Shown: positions 11,101 to 22,792, numbered from the stretch's first letter. The stretch: DNA of 64,000 nucleotides from Chelonoidis abingdonii (GCF_003597395.2 NC_133778.1:25047946-25111945), one strand, 5' to 3'. Notes: generated by a model from the sequence alone, not told the origin. Program-made: numbers and translations.

Positions 11101-12117
11101 TAAGCAGAATTGCTTGACAGATTAAGAAATTCTAAACAAAATCCCCTTTCTGAAAAAGGGGCGTTGATAAGTTTAGGCTCTGGTCCCACTAGCAGAGTAA
11201 GGGTTGTGGGCAGCTTGTGCTACTGCATCACAATTAAGACCATAGTTGTTGGTGTTGGGAGCCAGCAGCCTGGGCTCCTCAGTCAGAACCCAGAGAATAT
11301 ATCAGGCCAAATGTCTGAGCCAGGTAAGTTGGCACAGTGATCCGAATAGGCTGGGAAGCACTGCTTAAGGTGATGAGAGGATTCAGTCATCAAAGGGTTA
11401 AGAGCAACTGATTTGATGGCGTGATTTCCAGTTCTCTGTACCTCTAAAAATCAGGCCATGAACCTTTATCTTTTTCCTTTTTTCTTTTTTTTTAAAATGA
11501 GTATCAGAACAGGAGCTAAAATACAGTGTAGCAGATACAAAGAATGATTCTCTAAATGCTGATATGATCTGTATTGTCATTATGCATGGAACAGAATGCA
11601 CTGTACTAGAATTCATTTTTCTTACAAAATGAGCCTTCAGTGATGAACAAACACAGGTCTTAAAAAAATTACATCTGCCTCAGTAGAGCTAGATGTAACA
11701 AGACTACAAATATCATACACTGCAGGCTGTTGAAGAGATTTTTCATTGAAACTGGCAGTCATATTGGGAACCAGCTGTTGGCTGCAGGTAGATCATTTTA
11801 AAGTAGTTAAAAAAATTCTAAAGGATAATTCTAAGTTTCTATAACACAGGCCAGGAGAATTCTCTGAGTATTTTAACCAAGAAAATTGCACAATTTCTTG
11901 ACATGGTATGACCAGATGTGATGCAGTTTTTCTGTGAACCATTTTATTATAGAATGAAAGGAAATGCTATGAATTCTGAGTTTGGTTACTGCAATCTATT
12001 CAGACTGTGGAAGATGGGAAAGGGAAAATACTGTTTTAGGATATTCCATGCTTGGTTACAGTGTCTCTAGTTTATGTCTGTCTAAGAAGGTATCCTATTC
12101 CAGCTGGCCATACTTAT
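8166..12117. other. Long unclassified non-coding stretch
   Basis: I checked for exon-like frames, RNA genes and repeats and found none I can support. Open frames at 8463-8750, 9480-9761 and 9744-10199 (the longest, 151 codons) lack recognisable domains and have low-complexity or frame-overlap character. A poly-T tract is at 9030-9040. Confidence 0.45.
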
Positions 12118-12272
12118 GGTAAAGTATGTTCTGTGTGATCTTGCGCAAGTCCCCTCTCAGTGTCTTTAGCAAACCTCTCTGTACCTGTGTTTTATCTAAA
12201 ATGGATGAAATTGTATTTATCTACTGAACAGGGCTGTTGTGATGGTCATAAAAGGCATTATTGATTAAGTCC
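12118..12272 (+). repeat. MIR-like tRNA-derived SINE
   Basis: TGTGTGATCTTGCGCAAGTC, then CTCTCTGTACCTGTGTTTTATCTAAAATGG and an AGGGCTGTTGTGATGG block follow the order of the tRNA-derived SINE seen more clearly at 54405-55460 and 60841-61050. The copy is old and its tRNA-like head is absent. Confidence 0.6.
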
Positions 12273-12430
12273 AAAATATTGCTATGTAGTAGTAGGCTGT
12301 GATGGGGAAGACTTAACTTTTCATGTTCTTGAGTAGTAATAGGTAAATAACCCAAGCGAATGATGCACTCTCTGGGGTGATGTATGTGCCCCTGTTAAAT
12401 GTTATAGTATATGAACTAAAGCCTTTACGG

Positions 12431-12512
12431 CTTGATCCAGCAAGGTGCTGAGCGCCCTAACCTCCCATTGACTTAAATGAGAGCTGAGGTTGCTCGCCAC
12501 TTTTGAGGACAA
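12431..12512. repeat. Palindromic MITE-like remnant
   Basis: CTTGATCCAGCAAGGTGCTGAG at the left is answered by degenerate complementary sequence at the right, with CTCCCATTGACTTAAATGAGAG as the central dyad (12462-12483). It is one of at least eight sites in the window sharing this kind of CCCATTGA..TCAATGGG centre. Confidence 0.5.
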
Positions 12513-14398
12513 GGCCAATGGGCTGAGTACAGAGTACTTCATGGCTTACTTGACATCCCCAACCAGAAAGAAATATGGTGTCCGTAGAGCTGTACCTGAT
12601 GTCTATTCTGCTGAATGGCTGAAACAAAATTAGATGCTGAATATTGAGGTAGAGCAATAAACAGTGCAGCTACATATATTATATTTGGTCATTTATTAAA
12701 ATCGGATGTCAGCAATCTTGCTAAACTAGTATTATTTGTTTTTTAATTAGGATTTTATTATAATATAATTATATGTTCTTATTTATCACACTAATCACCC
12801 AGGTTGTGTGGGGTTGAGGTGCTTTAGAACTAAAAATATTTTTAATATTGTTAATAAAACTTAGTAACAATCATTAGCCAGCCTCAGTCCCTCACAAAAG
12901 AAAACATGCCATTCAGATGTTTTTCTTATTATGTGTCAGAGTCTGATACCTTACTCATACTGAGTACCATGTCCTTCCTACTTGTGTGCTATAATCAGCA
13001 GTGGAATAGTTAACAAGGTTGCCATTTATACTGTCATAATGAAACTTCAGCGTAAACACTAAATTGATCTGAATACAGACGGTTTATACCTCTCAAAGCT
13101 ATTTTTCAGGCAGTCTGCAGACTCTGGTAGACATCACTTCATCAGTTTATATTCAGTTCACATTCTGAAGATTTACCTTTGCTATTATTTTGTTAAACAA
13201 AAGCTTAAATTCTGGAGCACAGGAAAAATACCCACTTCTGTTCTGTTTTCTTTGGCTTGCCATCATTGCTATATTCATAAGGCACTCTGGGAAGCAGTAT
13301 CTTATGGAAGTAAATTAAGTACAAAACCACAAATACACAGATACAGGGTATATATAAAATGGTGAAGTTGCAGCAGTCTGCTCTCTACTGTAATAGGTGC
13401 ATCACTTGGCTAACTTCCATCAGTCTAGGATTCTCAGGCTACAACAGTCTGGGAGCCTTAAAGGACAGATAATTACACTGTTGCTGATGGAGCCCAGCGT
13501 GAGGGCTTTTTAGCTGTTAGGCCCTTGGCAATGGAATTTCCTTCTACCAGAATCAGGATGACCCTAGATCTGTCATAACCTTGCAAGGAAAATATCAGGG
13601 GCATCTTCTCACAAAAGCCGTTGGACATTGACTACACCTAAAGAATACCCTAGCAACACTTTTATAAAGATAAACACCAGAAACAATCTAACACCATCTC
13701 CACTACAAACACCCACCCGTCCACCCACCCACAGAATTCTAAAGTAGGAGAGGACAATGCAGTCCTTAAGACTGAAAGGAACTTTATCTGATTTGGTTAA
13801 CATTCGAATACCGCAGTGTTAGAAATACCATGATGGGTCTTTTTACTTGACATTTAAATTTGCCCCTCCAAGTCTGTAAAGCAAAGCACTGACCTTTTTA
13901 GCCTGTGTCTTCCAGAATCAATTCCAATGCATTGTCCTTGATGCTCAGAAAGATAGGCATCCTTTTACAATACTTAAATGGCTTTCAAGGAATGAGGAAA
14001 AATGAGCTATACATTTTTTTTTTAAAGTGTCAGGAGTCAAAGAGCTTTTCTATTTCAGAAGGAGATAGTCTTAAATAATTATTAAAAAATGCCAGTATCA
14101 CTGCGGGGGCTGAGTTTAACGCCCATTCTGATTTACCAAAAGACAGATAAATCAAGGCATGTCATAGAGATTTTAAGGTTGGGACATTTTTTTATGTGGA
14201 TCATTTCCTTGACTACTGGGCTTGTTTCCTCCATGGCCCCAACACATCTCTGCACTTGCTGTCATAGTTCAGGGCAGCTGCAGCTTTATTTCTCCTTAGT
14301 GGTCCAGCCAGGGCACCCAGGTTCAGGCTTCCAGCTCCCCAGCTGTTGCCTTTCTTGGATGAAGACCTGCCTCTTACTCCCTTCCCACTGGGGTATTC
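12513..14398. other. Unclassified non-coding sequence
   Basis: Nothing supportable beyond a short CCCACCCGTCCACCCACCC tract near 13700. The part after about 14200 may belong to an older interspersed repeat that continues at 16627 once the Harbinger insertion is removed. Confidence 0.4.
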
Positions 14399-14401
14399 TC
14401 A

Positions 14402-16623
14402 GGGTACGTCTACACTACGGGATTATTCCAATTTTACATAAACCGGTTTTATAAAACAGATTGTATAAAGTCGAGTGCACGCAGTCACACTAAGCACATT
14501 AATTTGGCGGTGTGCATCCATGGTCCGAGGCTAGCGTCGATTTCTGGAGTGTTGCACTGTGAGTAGCTATTCCATAGCTATCCCATAGTTCCTGCAGTCT
14601 CCTCGCCTTAGCATCAGTGAGAGCCCAGTGGCTGAGGGCAAAAAAATTGTTGCAGTAGTCTGGGAAATGTCATCAGAGTCATTTCTTCCTGGAAAGCAAC
14701 AGCGATCAATATTAGCGGCACTTTTCCCTGGATGCCCTGGTAAGAAAAACTGCCACTAATGCATGGCAACATGGGATTCAGCGGTTTTTTTTTTATCAGT
14801 GGGCACGTATGTTTAGGATGCGGACGACAGAGGCATACTCCACCGTGAACTGAGAGTCAGCACATGCGATTTGCGTTTTGCATGATAGCAGAGCACGTTA
14901 TTGCAGTTGTTCTGATCCGTCTACTGCAGCTAAATTTGAATGATAGAGGGTTAGCGTCCTCTGTACTGATTCTGCTGCTATACATGGTGCCCTGTGAGAT
15001 CGCGGGGGCGCTAAAAGCAAAACTGGAATAGACTCCTGATCAATCTCTTTATGGTTCTCAAAATGAGTAGCTGCTGCTATGAATGGGGCATATGCAACTA
15101 GAAAACCGCAGGTGTATCAGAGAGCGAAATACGTCTATTTCGCTCGTTGTGGTCGGGCGTATGGGGCGTGGAGGCACGGTCTGTGGTGTGGTGTGGGGTG
15201 GGTGGGTGTGTTTAAACGCTCAGGTAGATTGTGCAGGATTGATGGGCTTGCTGTGGATGAAAAAACAAAAACCGCACCCAAAACAAAAATTTATAGGCAT
15301 CAGTGTTAATGCATCCATTTATATGATAATTGATCACGCATTTCACAGGGCGTGCCCTGCAACAACCCACCGTTGCTCCTCCCCCAACCGTTCTGGGCTA
15401 GACCGTGCGTTCCCCTCCCATTTGTGTATGAAGTAATAAAGAAAGCAGAATAAGAACACTGAGTTTTAGGTGCACATAAATTAAGGGGAGCCACCGCTCC
15501 GGTGCTGATGACATACACAGGTTAGGACATTAAGTGGTGCGGGGAAGAGCCCAGCATGCGCTGCTATGAAGTCGAGAGGAAGAATCTTTTCTTTACACAG
15601 GAAAGGGAGGGGCGTGATGGAGCTTCACCGCCCGCAGAAATTGCTATGATGGCAAGATGAGTTTACCAGCGTCCTTGTACATTATGGAATAGCGAGTAAA
15701 TTATTTTTACACAGCACCAGGCACTCACGCTGAGGCGCACCAGGAGCACTCACGGTGATGGTGAATGAATATCAGTTCATATGCACCGTCGGCCGCGGGG
15801 AGGGAGAGGTGTGATACTGCTCTTCACTGCTGCGCATCGCGTCATACAGCGCATTCAGTGAATAGCGGTGACATTGAAAAATCAAGAACAACATTTCTTC
15901 CCTTTCTTTCACATGTGTGTGTGTTGGGGAGTAAATGACGACTATTCCCAACCACTGCCGGACCAATGTGTTTACCCTATAGCATTGGAGCTCAGCCAAG
16001 AAAACCAATTACTTGCGAGAATGCTGTGAACTGGATAGTGTGAGTCCTCATTACCCCGTCCTCTTACTCTCCCGTCCATGAGTGTCCTTTGAGTCTCTGT
16101 TCCCTAGTAGCTTGCCGCAGCTGTGTAGCCGCACTTTTTTTGCAAATGCTTTGGCTTATCATCTTCTAGTAACGGAGCTTCTGATAGAACAAGATTGTTT
16201 CCCATAACAGAGATCAGATCCAGTATCTCCAGTACGGTCCAGCGAGCTTTTTCGATTTGGACTGCATTGCCACCCGTGCTGATCAGAGCGCCAGCTGGCA
16301 AACAGGAAATGAAAAATCAAAATTTCGTGGACTTTTCCTGTTTATGGCGACGGGCATAAGTTCGAGTGCTGTCCAGAGCGGTCACAGTGGTGCACAGTGG
16401 GATACCGCCCGGAGGCCAATACCGTCGATTTGCGGCCACACTAACCCTAATCCGATATGGTAATACTGATTTTAGCGCTACTCCTCTCACCGGGGAGGAG
16501 TACAGAAACCGATTTAAAGAGCCCTTTATATCGATGTAAAGGGCCTCATAGTGTGGACGGGTACAGCGTTAAATCGGTTTAACGCTGCTAGAATCTGTTT
16601 AAACACGTAGTGTAGACCAAGCC
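14402..16623. mobile_element. PIF/Harbinger DNA transposon, 2.2 kb, inactive
   Basis: The ends GGGTACGTCTACACTACG and the reverse complement of CGTAGTGTAGACCAAGCC are inverted repeats. Both flanks are TCA (14399-14401 and 16624-16626), a 3 bp duplication as made by PIF/Harbinger transposases. Subterminal sequence includes AAACCGGTTT-type and AAATCGGTTTAACG blocks on the two sides. Inside, the minus strand holds a broken Myb/SANT-like reading frame (16104-16301). I could not find the DDE transposase, so this copy is non-autonomous. The shorter element at 16885-17093 shares the same left 100 bp and both ends. Confidence 0.8.
16104..16301 (-). pseudogene. Relic of a Harbinger Myb/SANT-like DNA-binding protein gene
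   Basis: The frame contains KARWTVLEILDLISVMG (about residues 18-34). This fits the first helix of the Myb/SANT-like domains encoded by the second gene of PIF/Harbinger transposons, in which a Trp, a Glu and an LDLI-type run are typical. After that helix the sequence becomes unrelated to the expected second and third helices, suggesting a frameshift or decay, and a stop follows within 66 codons. In intact elements this protein helps carry the transposase to the nucleus and to the element ends. Here it can only be a fossil. The family assignment rests on one motif. Confidence 0.5.
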
Positions 16624-16626
16624 TCA

Positions 16627-16884
16627 GACTGCACAGTTCTCTGCCTTCACCATGTTATTCCCATCAGAGACAGGCTTCCCAAGCACACCTGCTTATTTCT
16701 GTTTAGAGTCTGATAACAGATTGTCAACAGGTTACCACACAGTTCTTTTTATACAAGCCTATTTTATTTTTTGGGTAAAAAGCACTGCAAAGAAAACATA
16801 TCAAAAACAATAAAAGAACCTACGCACATGTAATTAGTAAATATTCAGTTTTCTTATCATGGGCCTAGCTTCAAAAGGATGGAT
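16627..16884. other. Sequence between two Harbinger elements
   Basis: About 260 bp of AT-rich sequence with no own signal. It would join the sequence left of 14399 if the 2.2 kb insertion and one TCA were removed. Confidence 0.4.
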
Positions 16885-17093
16885 GGTATGTCTACACTAC
16901 AGGATTATTCCGATTTTACAGAAACCCATTTTTGGAAACAGATTGTATAAAGTCGAGTGCATGCAACCATACTAAGCACATTAATTCGGCAGTGTGCGTC
17001 CATGTACTGAGAGCTTCGATGTGTGGATGGGTGCAGGCTTAATTCGGTTTAATGTTGCTAAATTCGAGATAAACTCATAGTGTAGACCAGGCC
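16885..17093. mobile_element. Harbinger MITE, deletion derivative of the 14402-16623 family
   Basis: It begins GGTATGTCTACACTACAGG and ends ATAGTGTAGACCAGGCC. Its left half repeats the 2.2 kb element almost word for word, for example CAGATTGTATAAAGTCGAGTG and TAAGCACATTAATTCGGC. Its right half keeps AATTCGGTTTAATGTTGCTA. The central 2 kb is missing. Flanking 3 bp are GAT and CAA, so the target duplication is not preserved. Confidence 0.75.
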
Positions 17094-19990
17094 CAAATAT
17101 CATTTGAATTCCCTTATCCCCAGGTACTGCCTAGGAAATTCGCTTCCCCACAAATAGTTCCAAGAGTCCTTTGAAATTACTAATATCTTCCAGAGATTGC
17201 ATTAGTCAGTGTCCTAATTAAGGCATATAAATGCAATTCCACAATAACACACACACAATTGCATTTCTGATACAATAGATGCCAAAGGTTTTGAAACTAA
17301 TTCAATAAAGTTTAACTTAAAGAAATAAAATTCATTCAGGATATTGTTAGTCTGCCACAATTGCAAATAATACTCATGGTGCAATTCAGTTTCTTAACTT
17401 AAGCTTTATTACTTTGTTTTATTTTTCTCAGAAGGTAATTGATTGGGTTCATTCCTCATTACCACACTAAGCTGATACTTTGGGAACTAACAGCTACCTT
17501 TGGTTACTTATTGGCAGGAACAGCTGCTTCAGAAGTACTAATTTACTGTTATTCAGCAGCCAAAGAACTCTCAGCGTTGGGCTAGGAAGCACCAATTGCT
17601 TTTTGCCTCTCTGGTGGTGCTGAGGCCTTGATAAGGGCTGTTGAATTTCATTTACAGGGTCCTGCACAAATCCACATGGGCAAGCAATATTAGCTCCTTT
17701 GCTATCCTCACTACAAGACTCTGTGCTTGAAATCTGCTAGTTTTGTTAAAACTGGCATGTCAGCACTACTACACTGAAATTAGCAGCCACAAATGTGTAT
17801 CTTGCAGCATAGGAAACGGAAGCATGAGAGGATGGCTGGCTGCAAGTTGTCAAAATAGGCCTATTGAATGGTATGTAGAATAGTCACAACTTAATCATCA
17901 TTCCTTTTAATTTCTCTTATCGAACAGAAGAAAATAGGTAACATCCCCTATTTAGGTCAGGGTTAGACCCACAAAACTGTCAACTGAAAATTAATTTGTC
18001 CAGGTTCTCAGTTTCTGATGTGACCTATCCCTGAAACAGAACCAAACATGGCAAGCTACCCAAACTTGAGACTAAATATGTTTCACTCTTTATCTGTGAC
18101 TAGGTCATTTCATTACATTGTTCACCCAAGAAGATTCTTTCATTGCTGGACTACCACAGAGCTCCATCTCCTACCTGACCTGGAGGAGCATCTCTCCATT
18201 CCTGTCTGCTGGGACAATAATTTGGGGAAAAGAACATTCCCTTACTCTAGGAAAAACAACCATAACAGAAGAAACTCCCTGGTTCTTTGTATACTTTAAG
18301 TTAAGAAGGCTATGTATCTACAGGCTTTGTAGAATTCATACCTGTCACAGAATGAATGATGCTTTAGCCTGTTTGATATGCCATCTCTGGAATTCTACTG
18401 TACATAGATGATATTTCAGTTGGTCCACCTCCTACTGTCATGGTGCACACACCTGCAAGGTGAGTTGGAGATGGATACAAAGGAAGACAGACCATTGGGT
18501 AGTCTCTGAGGATGGAGAGTGTTGGCATACGGGGAGATAAGTGACCACGGCAGCATTTTTGGTTTTGAATTGTCTTTTTTGTAATTGTTGTTGTTGTTCT
18601 GCATTTTATGGTCTGTCAGATTGGCCTAAAAATATGGTGTCTAAGCTTTTATAATTCCATTGATAGTCCTGTTGTAGGTCTGAGATCAAGAGCTTTCTAT
18701 GCTGTGCTACATTTTTTTAAATTGATAGCCAAAAGCGATGTGTTTCATGCACAAGAGAAAATTGAGAAATAAATATCTTCTATCTGTGTTTACTGTGAGG
18801 TGTATGTAGCTATGTAAAAGTAGGGGTGATGCTAAGGTTTTGTTTTCTGTTGCTGATTCCTTAAATGCAGGCAGTATCCCTTCAAAAGTGTTTGCCATAG
18901 AATGACATATGATATTCTTTTGTGTTCTCTCTCATGGAGGCTTATATTTGTTTTTATATATATATATATTATTTATCTTAATTTGAAATAAAAGACTTCT
19001 AGACTAAACATACATATTTGGAAAACAAAACAGTTACTGAGTTGAGTGTGGAGCAGTAAATGCTAAAATACATCATTCATGTTACAGTCTTGCATTCTCC
19101 TGGTAATTGCTAGCTCAGTGTAACTATCCTGTCTTTAGAAAACTAATACACTCCTTTTTTAAATAAAATGTGGAATGAAGAGTCCCTGCCTACCCAGATC
19201 TCAGAGTTTCTGTTAGAAAGCTCACAGCATTTTTAAAATATTGCTTTACAATTTCCTGCAATAACCTGTATTATTCAGTTGAGATTCACAGTCAGGAGTC
19301 ATTGCAGCAAACCCAGAAAAATCAGAAACGACGAGTAAACAAACTTAAAGTATTTTAACATTATATTTTACTATTTCAGTCCCTCCCAACTTCATTAGTC
19401 CTTTACCCACAGTTCTCTGCCATCCTGACAACTAGGATGGTTAGGACAGAGGGTGTGTTATGGTTCCCTTCTACCCTTACACATTTAATTAATGCCTTAC
19501 TCCTCAGGAAGTCAGGCTGATTTCAACACAGTCACCTGAGAAGTACAGTGCTACTCAATGTGTCTAAGTGACAGAATCTGGCTCATAGAGACGCTTTCCT
19601 AATCCCCACTTTAGCCGTCCCTCCACCTGTCCATTCAAAATAGATTAGCAACCTGTTTTGCAAACCTGCTTTGCAAACTTTTAGAACAGTAATTTGGAGG
19701 GGATTCAGAGGAGCTGAATTTTTTCCCCATCCTACAGATTCAAGAGTCCAGTCAGATATAAAATGTAAAGGTTGTTGCCGTGCCAGTTAGGGGATACTGT
19801 ATGTGTGACAGCATTGATATGGTAGCTTCTGAGCCACAACGATGTCTTTAAATAATCCTTTGTGTGTAGAGTTCCTCCAGGATCAGCTACTTGACTGGAA
19901 CAATACTTATTTCAGCCTGTGTACAGGATTCATAATACCTAGTCTGCCAGCTAGTAGACAGTCAGTCATGCTCAGAACTAGGAGATCTTT
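17094..19990. other. Unclassified non-coding sequence
   Basis: No gene recognised. A (TA)n run is at about 18954-18970. Overlapping plus-strand open frames at 18048-18411 lack recognisable motifs. Confidence 0.45.
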
Positions 19991-19991
19991 C

Positions 19992-20128
19992 AATAGATTT
20001 AACTAAAGGCCAAATCCTGCAGATTTTACTGAGTCCTGACTCCAGAAAATTTCCCCTTGACTTCAAGGGAAGTTTTGTCTGAATCTGAATAGAAAAAGGA
20101 CTCCAAGATTTGCTACCAGTTAGAATCA
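19992..20128. repeat. Palindromic MITE-like repeat
   Basis: AAGGCCAAATCCTGCAGAT at the left and a degenerate complement (ACTCCAAGATTTGCTACC) at the right surround the near-perfect dyad TTCCCCTTGACTTCAAGGGAA (20051-20071). This is the structure of the short palindromic repeats common in turtles and crocodilians. Confidence 0.55.
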
Positions 20129-21065
20129 TACGCAAAGGCATTTTAGGACTTACTTCTTTTAAAAATAGTTGAAGCAAACATGTCCTCTAGTAGTATTTTA
20201 GTCCTAATGAAATACAATAGCCCTATAGTTAGAATATGCCTAAAACATAGTATTCTAGATACTTACTATAAAGATGGATTCTTGTTGTGGAGGAATAAAT
20301 TAGGAACTACAGTATTGTGTAATAAAAGTAGTCTTCATTTGCATGTACTAATTAATTTCTACATTATACTATCAGCATTTGGGACTGTTGGCCTTATTAG
20401 CTAAAATGAATTTGCTCATAATCTGAAACTAAAGACTGAACAAACTCAGTGAAGGTTACAAATTTTTCTTTATGTTATCAAGGTTAATTATAAAATTAAT
20501 TAGGCCCATTTGTAACTTTGATTAGGAGAATATACCTTCTTTCAGGTTTGACATAGAAACTGGATATGAAATTGAAGGGATTTTTCTTCTCCAGTGTACT
20601 CAATAGTTTTATAAAGTTCTTATTAAAACTATTTCAGATTATTTCAAACCTTAAATGACATAACATTATTTAACCTAAAGAATAATAATTCACGTAGAAC
20701 TTTATGCATTTTTTCCTGTTACTATACACTTTTGGTTGTCCTAATTTAATCATGAAATTGGATTTTCTAGGAATTGTTTTGCATGCTAAACAGGAAATTA
20801 AAATAAAAGTTTTGAATGTCTCATGTTCTTTTCATGTACTGTCAGTAGATGAATTATAATATAGAATATCTAATATGCAGTAGATCCTTATATATACTTT
20901 TGTATTGTTCTGTGATCTTGTTAGAATATTACTTTTATTTCCTAACACTTGAGATACCAAAGCTTTTTCACAATTACCATAAGTTAACTCAGGAGGAAAT
21001 GGAGACTTTAATTCTGCTTTCAGTTCAGCTACTGCTCAGCAGGTCCTAGGAAATGTTACTAACTG
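20129..21065. other. Unclassified AT-rich sequence
   Basis: No coding or repeat signal recognised. Confidence 0.5.
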
Positions 21066-21242
21066 TTAGTATTCTGGTAGTACTGGGAAGCCCCACCTGA
21101 GATCAGCACCCCATCATGCTAGAGGCTATATAAAGTAAGACATAGTGCCTTACTATTAAGTCAGATATTAAGTTATTTGCGCAAGGCCACAGAGGAAGTC
21201 CATGGCTGGGCCAGGAATCGAGCTCACGTTTTCTGAGTCTTA
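21066..21242 (+). repeat. MIR/CORE-like SINE, host of two nested insertions
   Basis: CACCCCATCATGCTAGAGGC, then GCGCAAGGCCACAGAGGAAG and GGGCCAGGAATCGAGCTCACG follow the same plan as the element at 28866-29165. The SINE is cut at the TTA target of the Harbinger element. Its next bases, TTAGTTTAGTG, lie at 22250-22260, and its last part continues after the hAT element at about 22570-22590. The three pieces join smoothly when both insertions and their duplications are removed. Confidence 0.65.
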
Positions 21243-22249
21243 GGCCAGGTCTACACTGCGACTTTAAATCGGTTTAATGGCCGATATACCGATTTAACGC
21301 TGTATCCGTTCACACGACGTCGTCATTAATATCGAGTTAAANNNNNNNNNNNNNNNNNNNNNNNNNNNNNNNNNNNNNNNNNNNNNNNNNNNNNNNNNNN
21401 NNNNNNNNNNNNNNNNNNNNNNNNNNNNNNNNNNNNNNNNNNNNNNNNNNNNNNNNNNNNNNNNNNNNNNNNNNNNNNNNNNNNNNNNNNNNNNNNNNNN
21501 NNNNNNNNNNNNNNNNNNNNNNNNNNNNNNNNNNNNNNNNNNNNNNNNNNNNNNNNNNNNNNNNNNNNNNNNNNNNNNNNNNNNNNNNNNNNNNNNNNNN
21601 NNNNNNNNNNNNNNNNNNNNNNNNNNNNNNNNNNNNNNNNNNNNNNNNNNNNNNNNNNNNNNNNNNNNNNNNNNNNNNNNNNNNNNNNNNNNNNNNNNNN
21701 NNNNNNNNNNNNNNNNNNNNNNNNNNNNNNNNNNNNNNNNNNNNNNNNNNNNNNNNNNNNNNNNNNNNNNNNNNNNNNNNNNNNNNNNNNNNNNNNNNNN
21801 NNNNNNNNNNNNNNNNNNNNNNNNNNNNNNNNNNNNNNNNNNNNNNNNNNNNNNNNNNNNNNNNNNNNNNNNNNNNNNNNNNNNNNNNNNNNNNNNNNNN
21901 NNNNNNNNNNNNNNNNNNNNNNNNNNNNNNNNNNNNNNNNNNNNNNNNNNNNNNNNNNNNNNNNNNNNNNNNNNNNNNNNNNNNNNNNNNNNNNNNNNNN
22001 NNNNNNNNNNNNNNNNNNNNNNNNNNNNNNNNNNNNNNNNNNNNNNNNNNNNNNNNNNNNNNNNNNNNNNNNNNNNNNNNNNNNNNNNNNNNNNNNNNNN
22101 NNNNNNNNNNNNNNNNNNNNNNNNNNNCCATGGACGCAAACAATCGATTTCGGGATCCCACTGTGGACGCGCTAAACCGATTTTATTAGATCTGTTTTGT
22201 AATATCGGTTTAAGCTAATTCGAAATAATCGTGCAGTGTAGACGTACCC
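21243..22249. mobile_element. PIF/Harbinger element containing an assembly gap
   Basis: GGCCAGGTCTACACTGCGA at the left and the reverse complement of GTGCAGTGTAGACGTACCC at the right are inverted ends. TTA flanks both sides (21240-21242 and 22250-22252), a perfect 3 bp target duplication. Subterminal AAATCGGTTTAATGG and CGGTTTAAGC are also opposed. Most of the interior is unsequenced, so coding content and true length are unknown. Confidence 0.8.
21342..22127. other. Assembly gap (786 N)
   Basis: A run of N. Apparent 270-280 codon reading frames across it are artefacts of untranslatable bases. Confidence 1.
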
Positions 22250-22260
22250 TTAGTTTAGTG

Positions 22261-22561
22261 CAGAGGTTCCCAAACTTGTTCCGCTGCTTGTGCGATGAAA
22301 GCTCCAGGCGGGCTGGGCCGGTTTGTTTACCTGCCGCGTCTGCAGGTTCGGCCAGTCGCAGCTCCCACTGGCCACGTTTCACTGCTCCAGGCCAATGGGA
22401 GCTGCTGGAAGCAGCGTGGGCCAAGGGACATACTAGCCGCCGCTTCCAGCAGCCTCTTTGGCCTGAAGCAGTGAACTGCGGTCAGCGGGAGCTGCAATTG
22501 GCCAAACCTGCGGATGTGACAGGTTAACAAACTGGCCCGGCCCACCAGGGGCTTTCCATCG
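22261..22561. mobile_element. Non-autonomous hAT foldback element
   Basis: It starts CAGAGGTTCCCAAACTTG. The halves are reverse complements: GGTTTGTTTACCTGCCGCG, CCAATGGGAGCTGCTGG and GGAAGC on the left answer GCTTCCAGCAGC, CTGCGGATGTGACAGG and TTAACAAACTGGCC on the right. The last 30-odd bases of the right terminus are missing. Flanks GTTTAGTG (22253-22260) and GTGTAGTG (22562-22569) match at 7 of 8 positions, a hAT-type 8 bp duplication. It inserted into the same SINE as the Harbinger element next to it. Confidence 0.8.
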
Positions 22562-22664
22562 GTGTAGTGCCTTAAGAAGACCATTACTTATTTCAGCACT
22601 AGTCTGACACTTCACGGTTTGAAAGCACTGCAGAAGCATTAAGTCATTAACTCTCATAACACTG

Positions 22665-22792
22665 TTGCATCCAATGAAGTGGGCTGTAGCCCACAAAAGC
22701 TTATGCTCAAATAAATGTGTTAGTCTCTAAGGTGCCACAAGTACTCCTGTTCTTTTTGCCGATACAGACTAACACAGCTGCTACTCTGAAAC
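22665..22792 (+). mobile_element. Short interspersed element with a hammerhead-like fold
   Basis: A 128 bp unit is flanked by 14 bp duplications CTCTCATAACAYTG (22651-22664 and 22793-22806; one mismatch), which proves insertion. Near its start, GTGGGC-TGTA-GCCCAC (22679-22694) makes a perfect 6 bp hairpin. It is bracketed by CCAATGA on one side and AAAA on the other, where family members as I recall them read CTGATGA and GAAA, the core of a hammerhead ribozyme. The rest (TAGTCTCTAAGGTGCCACAA and GATACAGACTAACACAGC) is shared with the copy at 59540-59610. It may be a Penelope-type element or a SINE; the family is not settled from sequence alone. The core changes make this copy inactive. Confidence 0.65.

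Noticed and set aside
18954..18970. (TA)n run and other short simple tracts
   Set aside because: Ordinary microsatellites with no associated structure.
21294..22161. Two overlapping frames of 274-281 codons
   Set aside because: They consist almost wholly of untranslatable N from the assembly gap.
22679..22694. Possible CRISPR or tRNA-like hairpin
   Set aside because: It is a single hairpin within a retroposed element; there is no repeat-spacer array and no tRNA cloverleaf.
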